Source of the DNA: an uncultured Planctomycetales bacterium
GTDB lineage: Bacteria; Planctomycetota; Planctomycetia; Pirellulales; S012-138
Assembly (NCBI GenBank): GCA_937982665.1
Contig: CALJLD010000026.1
Location: forward strand, 1-36,602
Reading direction: 5' to 3'
DNA: 36,602 nucleotides
Under the pieces are notes generated by a model. It had not been told where the DNA came from. It ran no database searches and was given only the letters and a program-made list of their open reading frames with translations. Below are positions 8,242 through 15,066 of the stretch, one piece after another. The translations under genes were made by a program, and so were the position numbers. Positions within the stretch are counted from its first letter, which is position 1. Each line of letters begins with the position of its first letter.

Positions 8242-8448
8242 CTATTTGCGCGACGTCCAGGATTCCGGGAATGCTTGCGATACCGATTCCATCACACGTT
8301 GACTGAGTCGGCTTGCGAGGTTTCGTTCCTGGGTGTCGTGTTTCGTGAGCAGAAAGGCGGCAGCCACTCCAACGCCTAGACCGACGCAGAAAACCGTTAG
8401 CGACGCGGACATTGGGTGCTCCGAAATCAACTCTCGCGAAGTCTGCAT
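8242..8448 (-). CDS. Small single-pass membrane protein
   Basis: A 68-aa protein. A polar N-terminus of about 14 residues is followed by one glycine-rich membrane helix (about 17-35, VFCVGLGVGVAAAFLL) and a charged amphipathic tail. The ATG at 8448 was chosen; the frame also opens at a TTG at 8514, which would add 22 polar residues. The Shine-Dalgarno is weak, so the start is uncertain. It lies between two clear YqjD-type genes. Confidence 0.68.
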   Translation of the reverse strand: MQTSRELISEHPMSASLTVFCVGLGVGVAAAFLLTKHDTQERNLASRLSQRVMESVSQAFPESWTSRK

Positions 8449-8556
8449 GATCGTGTTGGGGTTTTCTCTTGGCTGCGACAGATGTGAACTTGCTGTAGTC
8501 ACCGATGGCTCCAATTCGTATTTGACGTCCGCGTTTCATGTTGCTGTTGGTTGCGA

Positions 8557-8979
8557 TCAACGTGATCGCAACGCAAGTCCAACAACAACACCAGTTATCA
8601 GGCCGGCGCCAAAACACACTGCCAGAGATTCCATGGGCCGCTTCTTGATTGTGTTTTCAGCTTTGGCATAGCCAGACTTGGCCGTTTCGGTCGCGTATCG
8701 CATTGCATCCTGCATCGATTCTTTGGCGACCTCCGCATATTCGCGGACGGCTTCCGAGGCCTGGGCGACGGCGGAAGCATTGGGCGAAGTGATCTCTGCG
8801 AGATATCCCTCGACGGCCTCGCGAGTTTCTCCCGTTTTTTGCTGAATCGTGCCAATCAATTGCTCAACGTTACCGCGCGCGGTGTCCAATTCGTCGCCCG
8901 ATAGCTTTCCCCATCGCTCGCGCAGTCGTCCTTTGATCTCCGTCCATTTGCCATTCAGTTCTTCGGTTGAAACCGACAT
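8557..8979 (-). CDS. CsbD-domain protein fused to a membrane anchor
   Basis: A 140-aa protein. Residues 1-58 form a CsbD/YjbJ domain (W12, GRLRERWGKLSGDELD, then the helix around EQLIGTIQQKTG). Residues 65-110 are an Ala-rich charged helix. Residues 115-138 form a glycine-zipper membrane helix (LAVCFGAGLITGVVVGLAL), as in DUF883/YqjD proteins. Ordinary CsbD proteins are soluble and about 65 aa, like the one at 12614-12811, so this is a fusion. The start at 8979 has a TGGAG Shine-Dalgarno. It is the first gene of the minus-strand operon running to 5655 and is preceded by the best sigma-54 promoter in the window. Confidence 0.87.
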   Translation of the reverse strand: MSVSTEELNGKWTEIKGRLRERWGKLSGDELDTARGNVEQLIGTIQQKTGETREAVEGYLAEITSPNASAVAQASEAVREYAEVAKESMQDAMRYATETAKSGYAKAENTIKKRPMESLAVCFGAGLITGVVVGLALRSR

Positions 8980-9041
8980 TGTCTAACTCCATGCGGGTTG
9001 AGATGTCTTCTGTTTGGTGAAACTTCCTGACCGCCTAGACT

Positions 9042-9055
9042 GCAAGGAGCGTGCC
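9042..9055 (-). promoter_or_regulatory. Strong sigma-54 (-24/-12) promoter
   Basis: Read on the minus strand, TTGGCACGCTCCTTGCA (9057 to 9041) matches the published consensus YTGGCACGNNNNTTGCW at every defined base. GG is at 9055-9054 and GC at 9043-9042. Transcription should start near 9030, leaving a leader of about 50 nt before the CsbD-fusion ATG at 8979. A dyad gatgc-ttc-gcatc (9080-9092) lies just upstream and could bind a regulator, though it is closer than usual enhancer sites. Confidence 0.85.
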
Positions 9056-9210
9056 AATATGAAAGTGACCGACATGCAAGATGCTTCGCATCAACGTGTT
9101 ACGGCGTTCTTGATCTGCGCCGCCGCGCAGCAACTCAAAAGATGCTGGCCAGGCAAACGCCTGCTTGATCGAAGAGCGACCAAACAAGTGCAGCGAATGA
9201 AGCAGAGTTC

Positions 9211-11706
9211 TCAGTCTCTGTTCTGTTTGAGCCTGGTTTTGAGCGCGCGCAAGTGCGTGGTGAGCTGCTCGAAGGCATCGTTGATTGCTGGAAGTTCGGC
9301 GGCGACTTCCTCGACTGATTCTGCTTCGGCAGCTTGCTCCGCGCGGAGAGCTGTACTGGCGGCCGCTTCCGCGCCAAAGGTTGATGCAAGGCTCTTCAAG
9401 CTGTGCGCCGCACGTTGAGCTTCACTATGTTCGCCAGCTGACACGGCCTGCCGAAGGTTGTTGAGCAAAGGATCAACATCCTCAAGAAAGAAACCAATCG
9501 TCTCTAGCAAGAGTTCGTCGTCGTTTCCCAATCGCTTGCGGGCGGCTTTGAGATCAATGATGCTGTCTTTGTCGCCCTGGTTCATGCTTGCGACGCCAGG
9601 AGGTGATGTCTCTGGTTTGGCGAGCGGAGTTGCTTGCAAGTCGTCGGTTAGTGGATCGAATTCGCTGGGACTGGCGAGTGTCTCCACCTTCAAAATCATG
9701 GCCTCGGCGTCAATCGGCTTGGAAAGATACCCATCCATGCCTGCTGCCAGGCAGCGCGCACGATCTCCCCGCATTGCGTGGGCTGTCATGGCGATGATCG
9801 GTACTGATGGCAATGTCTGGCAGTTTCCATTCGTCCCATAAGAGCGAATTGCCTTTGTCGCCTGCAGGCCGTCCATGACCGGCATTTGGATGTCCATCAA
9901 TACAACGTCGAACTCGGTCGCGTTGGCGAAGTCCGCGGCTTCTTTTCCATTTTGGGCAATGACAACTCGATGGCCGCGCCGCTGCAGGATGCGCTCGACA
10001 ACCTTCTGATTTGCCGGCGTGTCTTCCGCGACAAGAATCTTGAGCGGATGATCTGTCTTCGACGCCAACAGTTGTTGCGTGGTGCATTCGTCTGTGACCT
10101 CCTCCGGAACTGGATGACCGATGGCTTGCATAAGCGCTCGGGCCAGGTCCCACTGCAAAACCGGCTTTTCAAGATATGCCGAGATGCCCAACTCAGTGGA
10201 ACGCCGTGCGAACTGGCTGCGATCCAAGGACGACAGCATAAGAATGGGCGCTTGTGCCAATTCCGGCTCCGCCTGGATTCTCTTCGCAAGCTCGAATCCG
10301 TCCATTTGTGGCATTTGCGCATCCAGAATGATCAACGCAAATTCCAAGTCGCGACTTTTCGCCAATTCGTCGAGCGCAGCTTGTCCCGATCCCACCAAAG
10401 TGGTTTCCATTCCCCAGCCAGAAAGCGTCTCGGCGAGGATTGTGCGGTTTGTTTCACTGTCATCAACTACCAGAACCTTCATGCCGCGGCAGGCTGCCAT
10501 ATTCACGCTCGGCGTAGCATTAGTAACTTGATGCTCCTTCAGCACAGGGAATCGCGCAGTGAAAAAAAACTTGCTTCCCTGCCCAACCTCGCTTTCCAAC
10601 CAGATCCGCCCCCCCATTGCTTTCACCAGCTCGGTCACAATGGACAAGCCCAACCCGCTTCCGTGGTACTTTCGAGTTGTTGAGTTATCCGCTTGAGTGA
10701 ATGCAGAGAAGATTGCATCACGGTCTTTTTCGGCGATGCCGACACCTGTATCCGCGACGCGGAATTGCAATGTGGCGATGTTTTTCTTGATGGATTTGAC
10801 CGAGATCGTCGCGTGCACGTCACCTGCGGAGGTGAACTTGATGGCGTTGTTTACGAGATTTGTGATGACCTGACGCAATCGCGTCGCATCGCCCTGCAAG
10901 TATTCGGGAACGTTTGTTTGGATATGGCAGCCAAATTCAAGGTCCTTTTCATGTGCGAGATGCGCAAGCGACTTGAAGGTGTCTGCAAGGACATCGCGCA
11001 AGGCGAAAGGCTGAGGGCTGAGCTCAAATTTCCCCGCCTCCATTTTGGAGAAGTCGAGAACATCGTTGACCATGTGCATGAGATTTTCCGCCGACTCGTA
11101 GGCAATCTCAAGATTCTCTCTGGCGGGAGCCGGAAGTTGCTCGTCGTGGAGAGTGAGTTCCGTCATCCCAATGATTGCGTTCATCGGCGTCCGCAACTCA
11201 TGGCTGATGTTTGCCAGGAATTCGGTTTTCGCCCTGATACCAGCTTCGGCGGATTGCATTGCTTCCAGGATCTGATTTTGAGCTTTCTCGAGCGCGTTCG
11301 CCTGACTTTCGATTCTCCGCGTGGCGGCTTCCGCGCGTCGCTGGTTTGCCTGCGAGAGTTGCTTGGATGCATGCAACGCTCCGGCGAGCACACAGATAAT
11401 GCCGCCTTCAATAAGGAACATCACCAACTGGACCAACTCATCTTGAGCCGTCACAAGAATTGACGGCGTGGGTGCGAGGAACAGTATTGAGTTGACCAGC
11501 GCTCCCAGGCTCAACGCTACGAGCCCCGGTCGAATGCCTCCGTACCACGCGGCAATGACCACCGGCAAGAAGAAGAAACGAAACGGGCTGAGCGACGCAA
11601 ATCCAAACGAATCGACAGCGACCTTGATGAGCAACGCAAGACAGACCGCCGCCAGAGCGACCATGTAGGCCGTGATTTGGCGCGTTGATTTGTTGGAATC
11701 CATCAT
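9211..11706 (-). CDS. Hybrid histidine kinase with two receiver domains and an HPt domain
   Basis: An 831-aa membrane kinase of BarA-like layout. A KdpD-type (DUF4118-like) membrane sensor spans about 12-112, followed by a coiled coil (115-160). The HisKA domain has H169 in NISHELRTP. The ATPase domain has the N box (NLVNNAIKFT), DTGVGI and GSGLGLSIV. Receiver 1 has D462, receiver 2 has D605, and the HPt domain has H768 in AAHSLKSLASTFG. All phosphorelay residues are present, so it can pass phosphate His-Asp-His to a separate regulator. The best local candidate is the NtrC-type activator at 2021-3520. There is almost no periplasmic loop, so the signal is probably in the membrane or cytoplasm. 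Start at 11706 or 11703 (two adjacent ATGs). Confidence 0.95.
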   Translation of the reverse strand: MMDSNKSTRQITAYMVALAAVCLALLIKVAVDSFGFASLSPFRFFFLPVVIAAWYGGIRPGLVALSLGALVNSILFLAPTPSILVTAQDELVQLVMFLIEGGIICVLAGALHASKQLSQANQRRAEAATRRIESQANALEKAQNQILEAMQSAEAGIRAKTEFLANISHELRTPMNAIIGMTELTLHDEQLPAPARENLEIAYESAENLMHMVNDVLDFSKMEAGKFELSPQPFALRDVLADTFKSLAHLAHEKDLEFGCHIQTNVPEYLQGDATRLRQVITNLVNNAIKFTSAGDVHATISVKSIKKNIATLQFRVADTGVGIAEKDRDAIFSAFTQADNSTTRKYHGSGLGLSIVTELVKAMGGRIWLESEVGQGSKFFFTARFPVLKEHQVTNATPSVNMAACRGMKVLVVDDSETNRTILAETLSGWGMETTLVGSGQAALDELAKSRDLEFALIILDAQMPQMDGFELAKRIQAEPELAQAPILMLSSLDRSQFARRSTELGISAYLEKPVLQWDLARALMQAIGHPVPEEVTDECTTQQLLASKTDHPLKILVAEDTPANQKVVERILQRRGHRVVIAQNGKEAADFANATEFDVVLMDIQMPVMDGLQATKAIRSYGTNGNCQTLPSVPIIAMTAHAMRGDRARCLAAGMDGYLSKPIDAEAMILKVETLASPSEFDPLTDDLQATPLAKPETSPPGVASMNQGDKDSIIDLKAARKRLGNDDELLLETIGFFLEDVDPLLNNLRQAVSAGEHSEAQRAAHSLKSLASTFGAEAAASTALRAEQAAEAESVEEVAAELPAINDAFEQLTTHLRALKTRLKQNRD

Positions 11707-11751
11707 TTGTCGAGCGATGAAGGCTCGTGAAAGTGACTGCCCACATTAATA

Positions 11752-11765
11752 GCAAACGCTATGCC
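11752..11765 (-). promoter_or_regulatory. Possible sigma-54 promoter of the hybrid kinase
   Basis: On the minus strand the sequence is AGGCATAGCGTTTGCT, with GG (11765-11764) and GC (11753-11752) ten bases apart and a perfect TTGC at -12. The -24 half has three mismatches. The predicted leader to the kinase ATG is about 35 nt. This is the weakest of the five sites. Confidence 0.35.
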
Positions 11766-11960
11766 TCTGTTGCAGACAACAGACATGCGTCGCCCGAGAC
11801 AGCTTTTCTGGTGCTTGGCGAATCAAAGTGGTTGAGGTCCGACCAAGAGCAGGCTCGTTGTTAGAACCAACTGGCTGCGTCGCGCAAGATTGGCCGGCTT
11901 CATAAGTCATTACGCATCATTGCTTTAGGCGAGACTAGCTATCGAACCGGCTCTTCAATT

Positions 11961-11974
11961 GGCATGGCAACTGC
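11961..11974 (+). promoter_or_regulatory. Candidate sigma-54 promoter of the DUF1328/CsbD operon
   Basis: TTGGCATGGCAACTGCG (11959-11975) has GG (11961-11962) and GC (11973-11974) with the ten-base spacer. It differs from consensus by T for C at -24, C for T at -12, and a final G. Transcription would start near 11986, about 100 nt before the ATG at 12088. Confidence 0.55.
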
Positions 11975-12087
11975 GTTGGACGGTGCATCAGTGGTTTCGT
12001 CAAGACACCACAGGGGATTGTCACAACCAACGCGGCGACGGCCAAACCACACTCCGTTCGCCACGACTTCTAATCAGGAGTTTAACC

Positions 12088-12258
12088 ATGCTTTATTGGG
12101 CAATCGTGTTTTTGATTCTCGCCGTCATCGCTGGTTTCTTGGGCTTCGGCGGCATCGCCGGACTGACGGCGACGATCGCCAAGATCTTGCTCTTTGTCTT
12201 CTTGATCGCCTTCGTGTTCAGCTTGTTCACGGGTTATCGCGGTCGGCGTTTGCTCTAA
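12088..12258 (+). CDS. DUF1328-family (YtjA) small membrane protein
   Basis: A 56-aa protein made of two membrane helices joined by a glycine-rich turn (GFLGFGGIAG), beginning MLYWAIVFLILAVIAG, the family signature. The length equals that of typical DUF1328 proteins. The start at 12088 follows a CAGGAG Shine-Dalgarno. The function is unknown; homologues are often induced in stress or stationary phase. It is the first gene of a plus-strand series of small stress-type genes up to 13705. Confidence 0.92.
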   Translation: MLYWAIVFLILAVIAGFLGFGGIAGLTATIAKILLFVFLIAFVFSLFTGYRGRRLL

Positions 12259-12341
12259 GGCAATAGACGTCAAACAAAATGAAAACCGGTGGCACAACGA
12301 GAAGAGGTATCCATGCCCCGGGAGATCGAAAGGAGGAACAA

Positions 12342-12557
12342 ATGCGTTTTTTCATACTCGCCGCCATCATCGTCGCGGGGCTGATTTGCTTTGGCTGGGT
12401 CTATTTCGAAAGCGACAACGGCTCTGCTGGTGTCTTCTTCAATACGGACAAAGCCAAACGCGATACGAATGAGGTCATCGAAAAAACGAAAGAAATCGCC
12501 GATGACGTCCAAGACGAATTTGGCGATGCGCCGGAACAACCAACTGGCGATGAGTGA
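12342..12557 (+). CDS. Small membrane-anchored protein, unknown
   Basis: A 71-aa protein starting at 12342 behind an excellent Shine-Dalgarno (aaaggaggaac). One N-terminal membrane helix (about 3-22) leads into a hydrophilic acidic tail with a charged helix (TNEVIEKTKEIADDVQDEF). The helix could be a membrane anchor or an uncleaved signal. It lies 83 nt after the DUF1328 gene, presumably in the same operon. No family is recognised. Confidence 0.78.
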   Translation: MRFFILAAIIVAGLICFGWVYFESDNGSAGVFFNTDKAKRDTNEVIEKTKEIADDVQDEFGDAPEQPTGDE

Positions 12558-12613
12558 CGCCGCCACGGATATGCACACTCATCACACAACAATCTTACCT
12601 AAAGGAGACAGCA

Positions 12614-12811
12614 ATGAATTGGGATCAAGTTGAAGGAAACTGGAAACAAGTCAAAGGCAAGGTCAAGGAAAAGTGGGGCGAATTGACCGACGACCAGTTG
12701 GATGTGATTGAGGGCCGCCGTGATCAGCTGGTTGGAGCCATTCAGGCAAAATACGGCGTCGCCAAGGAAGAGGCCGAAAAACAAGTCGATGAGTTTTGTT
12801 CGTCTTGCTGA
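12614..12811 (+). CDS. CsbD-family stress protein
   Basis: A 65-aa protein with the full CsbD/YjbJ signature: MNWDQVEGNWKQVKGKVKEK, WGELTDDQLDVIEG, then DQLVGAIQAKYG. The length is typical. CsbD proteins are small soluble helical proteins of the general stress response with unknown biochemical role. It ends unusually with FCSSC, carrying two cysteines. The start at 12614 follows AAAGGAGA. It is the second CsbD domain in the window; the other is fused to a membrane anchor at 8557-8979. Confidence 0.93.
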   Translation: MNWDQVEGNWKQVKGKVKEKWGELTDDQLDVIEGRRDQLVGAIQAKYGVAKEEAEKQVDEFCSSC

Positions 12812-12895
12812 TTGGGCCTCATTCCCAACCCACCATAGAGCTAACTAAACCACGAAGCCTCACATTGTGATTATCTTCGCAAAGGAAGTGCACCA

Positions 12896-13048
12896 ATGAG
12901 CCTATCAAAATGTAAACGCCGTTTGTCCGCAGTCATCCTGGGCGCCGCGGCATTCACCATGGCCGGCTGTGAAGTTGAGGTCGAGGAAGGCCCCGCCGAG
13001 GAAATTGGCGAAGGCATCGATGAAGCCGTTGAAGGTGACGGCGATTGA
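12896..13048 (+). CDS. 50-aa entericidin-like lipoprotein
   Basis: The frame runs from the ATG at 12896 to the TGA at 13046-13048, behind AAAGGAAG eight bases upstream. A positively charged start (KCKRR) and a hydrophobic core lead to MAGC, with C25 as the lipidated residue. The mature part is only 26 residues and very acidic (EVEVEEGPAEEIGEGIDEAV). Size and the EEIGEGIDEA pattern resemble entericidin-type lipoproteins (compare GVGEDI in EcnB), which are osmotic and stationary-phase induced. The similarity is weak. A 16-bp tandem duplication (13034-13065) covers the stop codon. Confidence 0.75.
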   Translation: MSLSKCKRRLSAVILGAAAFTMAGCEVEVEEGPAEEIGEGIDEAVEGDGD

Positions 13049-13065
13049 TGGTGACGGCGATTGAT
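13034..13065. repeat. 16-bp tandem duplication across a stop codon
   Basis: ggtgacggcgattgat occurs twice head to tail (13034-13049 and 13050-13065). The first copy holds the last codons and TGA of the small lipoprotein. The second copy repeats the same sequence, TGA included, outside the frame's end. It looks like a recent slippage duplication. Confidence 0.85.
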
Positions 13066-13195
13066 GTCGGCATCGCACCAACCGTGGACAGCGGTTGGCG
13101 CTTATCGCCAAGCATGGCCGCAAAGGCCCTAAGTATGTGATTCCGAAGAATGAGTGCCGAATGCGGAAGCGCGGCACATGAGAAGGAGCTAACCG

Positions 13196-13705
13196 ATGCG
13201 ACTTTTGACAAGACTAGGATTGTTGGCCACAACCGGGCTATGCGCAGCATTCTGTTCCGCAGATTCGCGTCTCGCAGTTGCCCAAGATGGGCAAGATCCG
13301 CCGGTGGTCGTTTTGACGGACACCGAGAAAGGCGAACTTACCGCCAATGTGTGGCAGTTCAAGGTGCTCAAGCTGGACGAAAAGCGCGACGAAGAGATCA
13401 TCGCCGAAGGACGGATTCGACTCGATGGAAAAGCGATCTTCTTTAGCGACGCGGACAACGTTGATGAAGCCGAGGACCGAGTTCGCGTCGGCGATCTGGA
13501 GTTGAAACGCCGGTCCGGCGGAACATTGGAAGTGCGACTCACCTTCAAAGAAACGTTGCAACTGCCGGATTTCATCAAAGGACTAGCCGTCCTGACTTAC
13601 GATAAGGATGAGCCGGGTGGGATCTGGAATGGCAGCTTCCTCCCCGAAGCGGCTGACGGTCGTCGCACGCCACTCAAGTTTGAACTGCGCAAGACCGAAG
13701 GCTAA
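13196..13705 (+). CDS. Secreted protein of unknown function
   Basis: A 169-aa protein with a signal peptide (about 1-29, cleaved near AVAQD). The mature part seems to be beta-rich with many charged residues (GRIRLDGKAIFFSDADNVDEAEDRVRVGDLELKRRSGG). No known domain is recognised. The start at 13196 follows GAAGGAG. It could belong to the stress-gene series starting at 12088, but lies 147 nt after the previous gene, which leaves room for its own promoter. Confidence 0.82.
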   Translation: MRLLTRLGLLATTGLCAAFCSADSRLAVAQDGQDPPVVVLTDTEKGELTANVWQFKVLKLDEKRDEEIIAEGRIRLDGKAIFFSDADNVDEAEDRVRVGDLELKRRSGGTLEVRLTFKETLQLPDFIKGLAVLTYDKDEPGGIWNGSFLPEAADGRRTPLKFELRKTEG

Positions 13706-13732
13706 TCGTCTTTAGAGAATTAGGAAAAAGAT

Positions 13733-13777
13733 GCGCCGGAAATGCTCTCGCATACCCGCTTATTTGCGGTCCGGCGC
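13733..13777 (-). terminator. Likely terminator of apbE
   Basis: Arms gcgccgga (13733-13740) and tccggcgc (13770-13777) are fully complementary, separated by 29 bases. On the minus strand the hairpin is followed by a T-rich run (ctttttcc). The first arm overlaps the last codons of apbE. The long loop lowers confidence. Confidence 0.45.
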
Positions 13778-14959
13778 TTCTTCATATTCGTGCCAGCCGC
13801 TTGAAGCATGGACTTCCGACTCGCGGCCTTGCTCAGGTCGAGACATGAAGATGCCTTCTGTGTGCTCCAGTTCTTCGAGCAGCGCAAGTCCTTTCTCTGG
13901 CCCTAAAACCGAAAGCGCGGATGCCAGGCTATCCGCCGAGATCCCATCAGGCGCGATCACGGTAACCGCAAGTTGATTGGTCAAACCCACACCGGTTCGC
14001 GGATCAACGATGTGGGAATAGCGGACGCCATTGAGTTCGACGAACTGAAACGTGTCGCCGCTTTGGGCGACCGCCGCGTTGGCGATGCGAACATATCGAG
14101 GGTTGGCTTGTTGCGCTTTGGCATCCTCCTCTTGTGCTTTATCGTCCGCTTGCGCATTACCATCGTCCGCCATTTGTGGTTCGGCGATTGCGATTCGCCA
14201 ACCGCTTTCGCCGGGCGGGGGATCAGCTGCAACCACGTCACCGCCTGCATCAACCAATGCGCTGGTGATGCCGTGGTCGCGCAACACGCGCAGGGCTTCG
14301 TCGGCCGCATAGCCTTTGGCGATCCCGCCCAGGTCCAGCCGCATGTTGGGAGCCGTTAGTTGCGCGGTTTGTTGTTCGGCAGTTTGTTGTTCCTGGTTGA
14401 GCCTGAGCAACCTGTAGCCTGTCGCTGACAGGGCAGCTTCCAGACGTTCCGGTTGCGGGAGTTCATTTTGTCTTCTTGCTCTTCGCCATAACCGGACGAT
14501 TGGCCCAACCGTGACATCAAATGCCCCCTCCGTCCGCCGCGAAAGCTGCTCCGCCTGGGAGAGAACAGTCATCAATTCCTTGCTGATGGCGACCGGTTTC
14601 GGGTGCGGACTGCTGGCGGACAAACGCGAAAGTTCGCTTTCTTCGTCATAGTCGCTCAAGAGCGAGTTCAAAAACTCCACTCTGGCGAAGGCCGCCTGGG
14701 ACGCGGTGTTTGCGACGGCTTCGTCCTCTGCGTAGAATGTCAGCGTAAACTTCGTCCCCATTTGGATTTGGGAGAAGCTGAACCGCCGCAACGAGGTTGA
14801 TGCAGCACCCCCATGCGCGGGGACTTCATTTGCGGAGAATTCGTGCGTGGGATTTTCGTGCGTGGGAGACTTGAGTCCCAGGACCAGGCTCAAGAGCCCC
14901 AGCCCAACGCATGTTGCGCGGAGTTTCGTGGTGGCTTGCTGATGGATCGCAATTGCCAT
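13760..14959 (-). CDS. apbE: FAD:protein FMN transferase (ApbE)
   Basis: A 399-aa protein. It attaches FMN from FAD to Thr/Ser of target flavoproteins such as Rnf/Nqr subunits. Visible family motifs are MGTKFTLTFYA (67-77), the FAD-binding DLGGIAKGYAAD (209-220), DAGGDVV (237-243) and HIVDPRTG (316-323), plus the D/S-rich metal-site region near DGISADSLASALSVLG. The hydrophobic N-terminus (about 17-30) suggests export. Two low-complexity Gln/Ala/Asp stretches are inserted, at about 189-200 and 262-286, in otherwise conserved regions. The start at 14959 was chosen to put the hydrophobic segment near the N-terminus. It is divergent from the SUMF1-domain gene across 107 bases. No obvious flavoprotein target is in the window. 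Confidence 0.92.
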   Translation of the reverse strand: MAIAIHQQATTKLRATCVGLGLLSLVLGLKSPTHENPTHEFSANEVPAHGGAASTSLRRFSFSQIQMGTKFTLTFYAEDEAVANTASQAAFARVEFLNSLLSDYDEESELSRLSASSPHPKPVAISKELMTVLSQAEQLSRRTEGAFDVTVGPIVRLWRRARRQNELPQPERLEAALSATGYRLLRLNQEQQTAEQQTAQLTAPNMRLDLGGIAKGYAADEALRVLRDHGITSALVDAGGDVVAADPPPGESGWRIAIAEPQMADDGNAQADDKAQEEDAKAQQANPRYVRIANAAVAQSGDTFQFVELNGVRYSHIVDPRTGVGLTNQLAVTVIAPDGISADSLASALSVLGPEKGLALLEELEHTEGIFMSRPEQGRESEVHASSGWHEYEEAPDRK

Positions 14960-15066
14960 CGTGCGTGATCCGCTGCCAGCTTCTGGATGACGAAGGACAA
15001 AAAAAGAAAAACTAGTAACGAACTTACCGTTCAGTGACACAAACCGGCTCGTTCAATCTTACAACA

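Larger units (their letters stand above)
11707..12087. other. Divergent control region between the kinase and DUF1328 operons
   Basis: This non-coding region separates the minus-strand kinase from the plus-strand DUF1328 gene. It holds two sigma-54-like elements, 11752-11765 (minus) and 11961-11974 (plus). No gene was found. Confidence 0.5.

Noticed and set aside
13084..13098. GG-N10-GC on the plus strand upstream of the 13196 gene
   Set aside because: The -24 sequence GTGGACAG departs too much from TGGCAC; GG-N10-GC alone is common by chance in GC-rich DNA.
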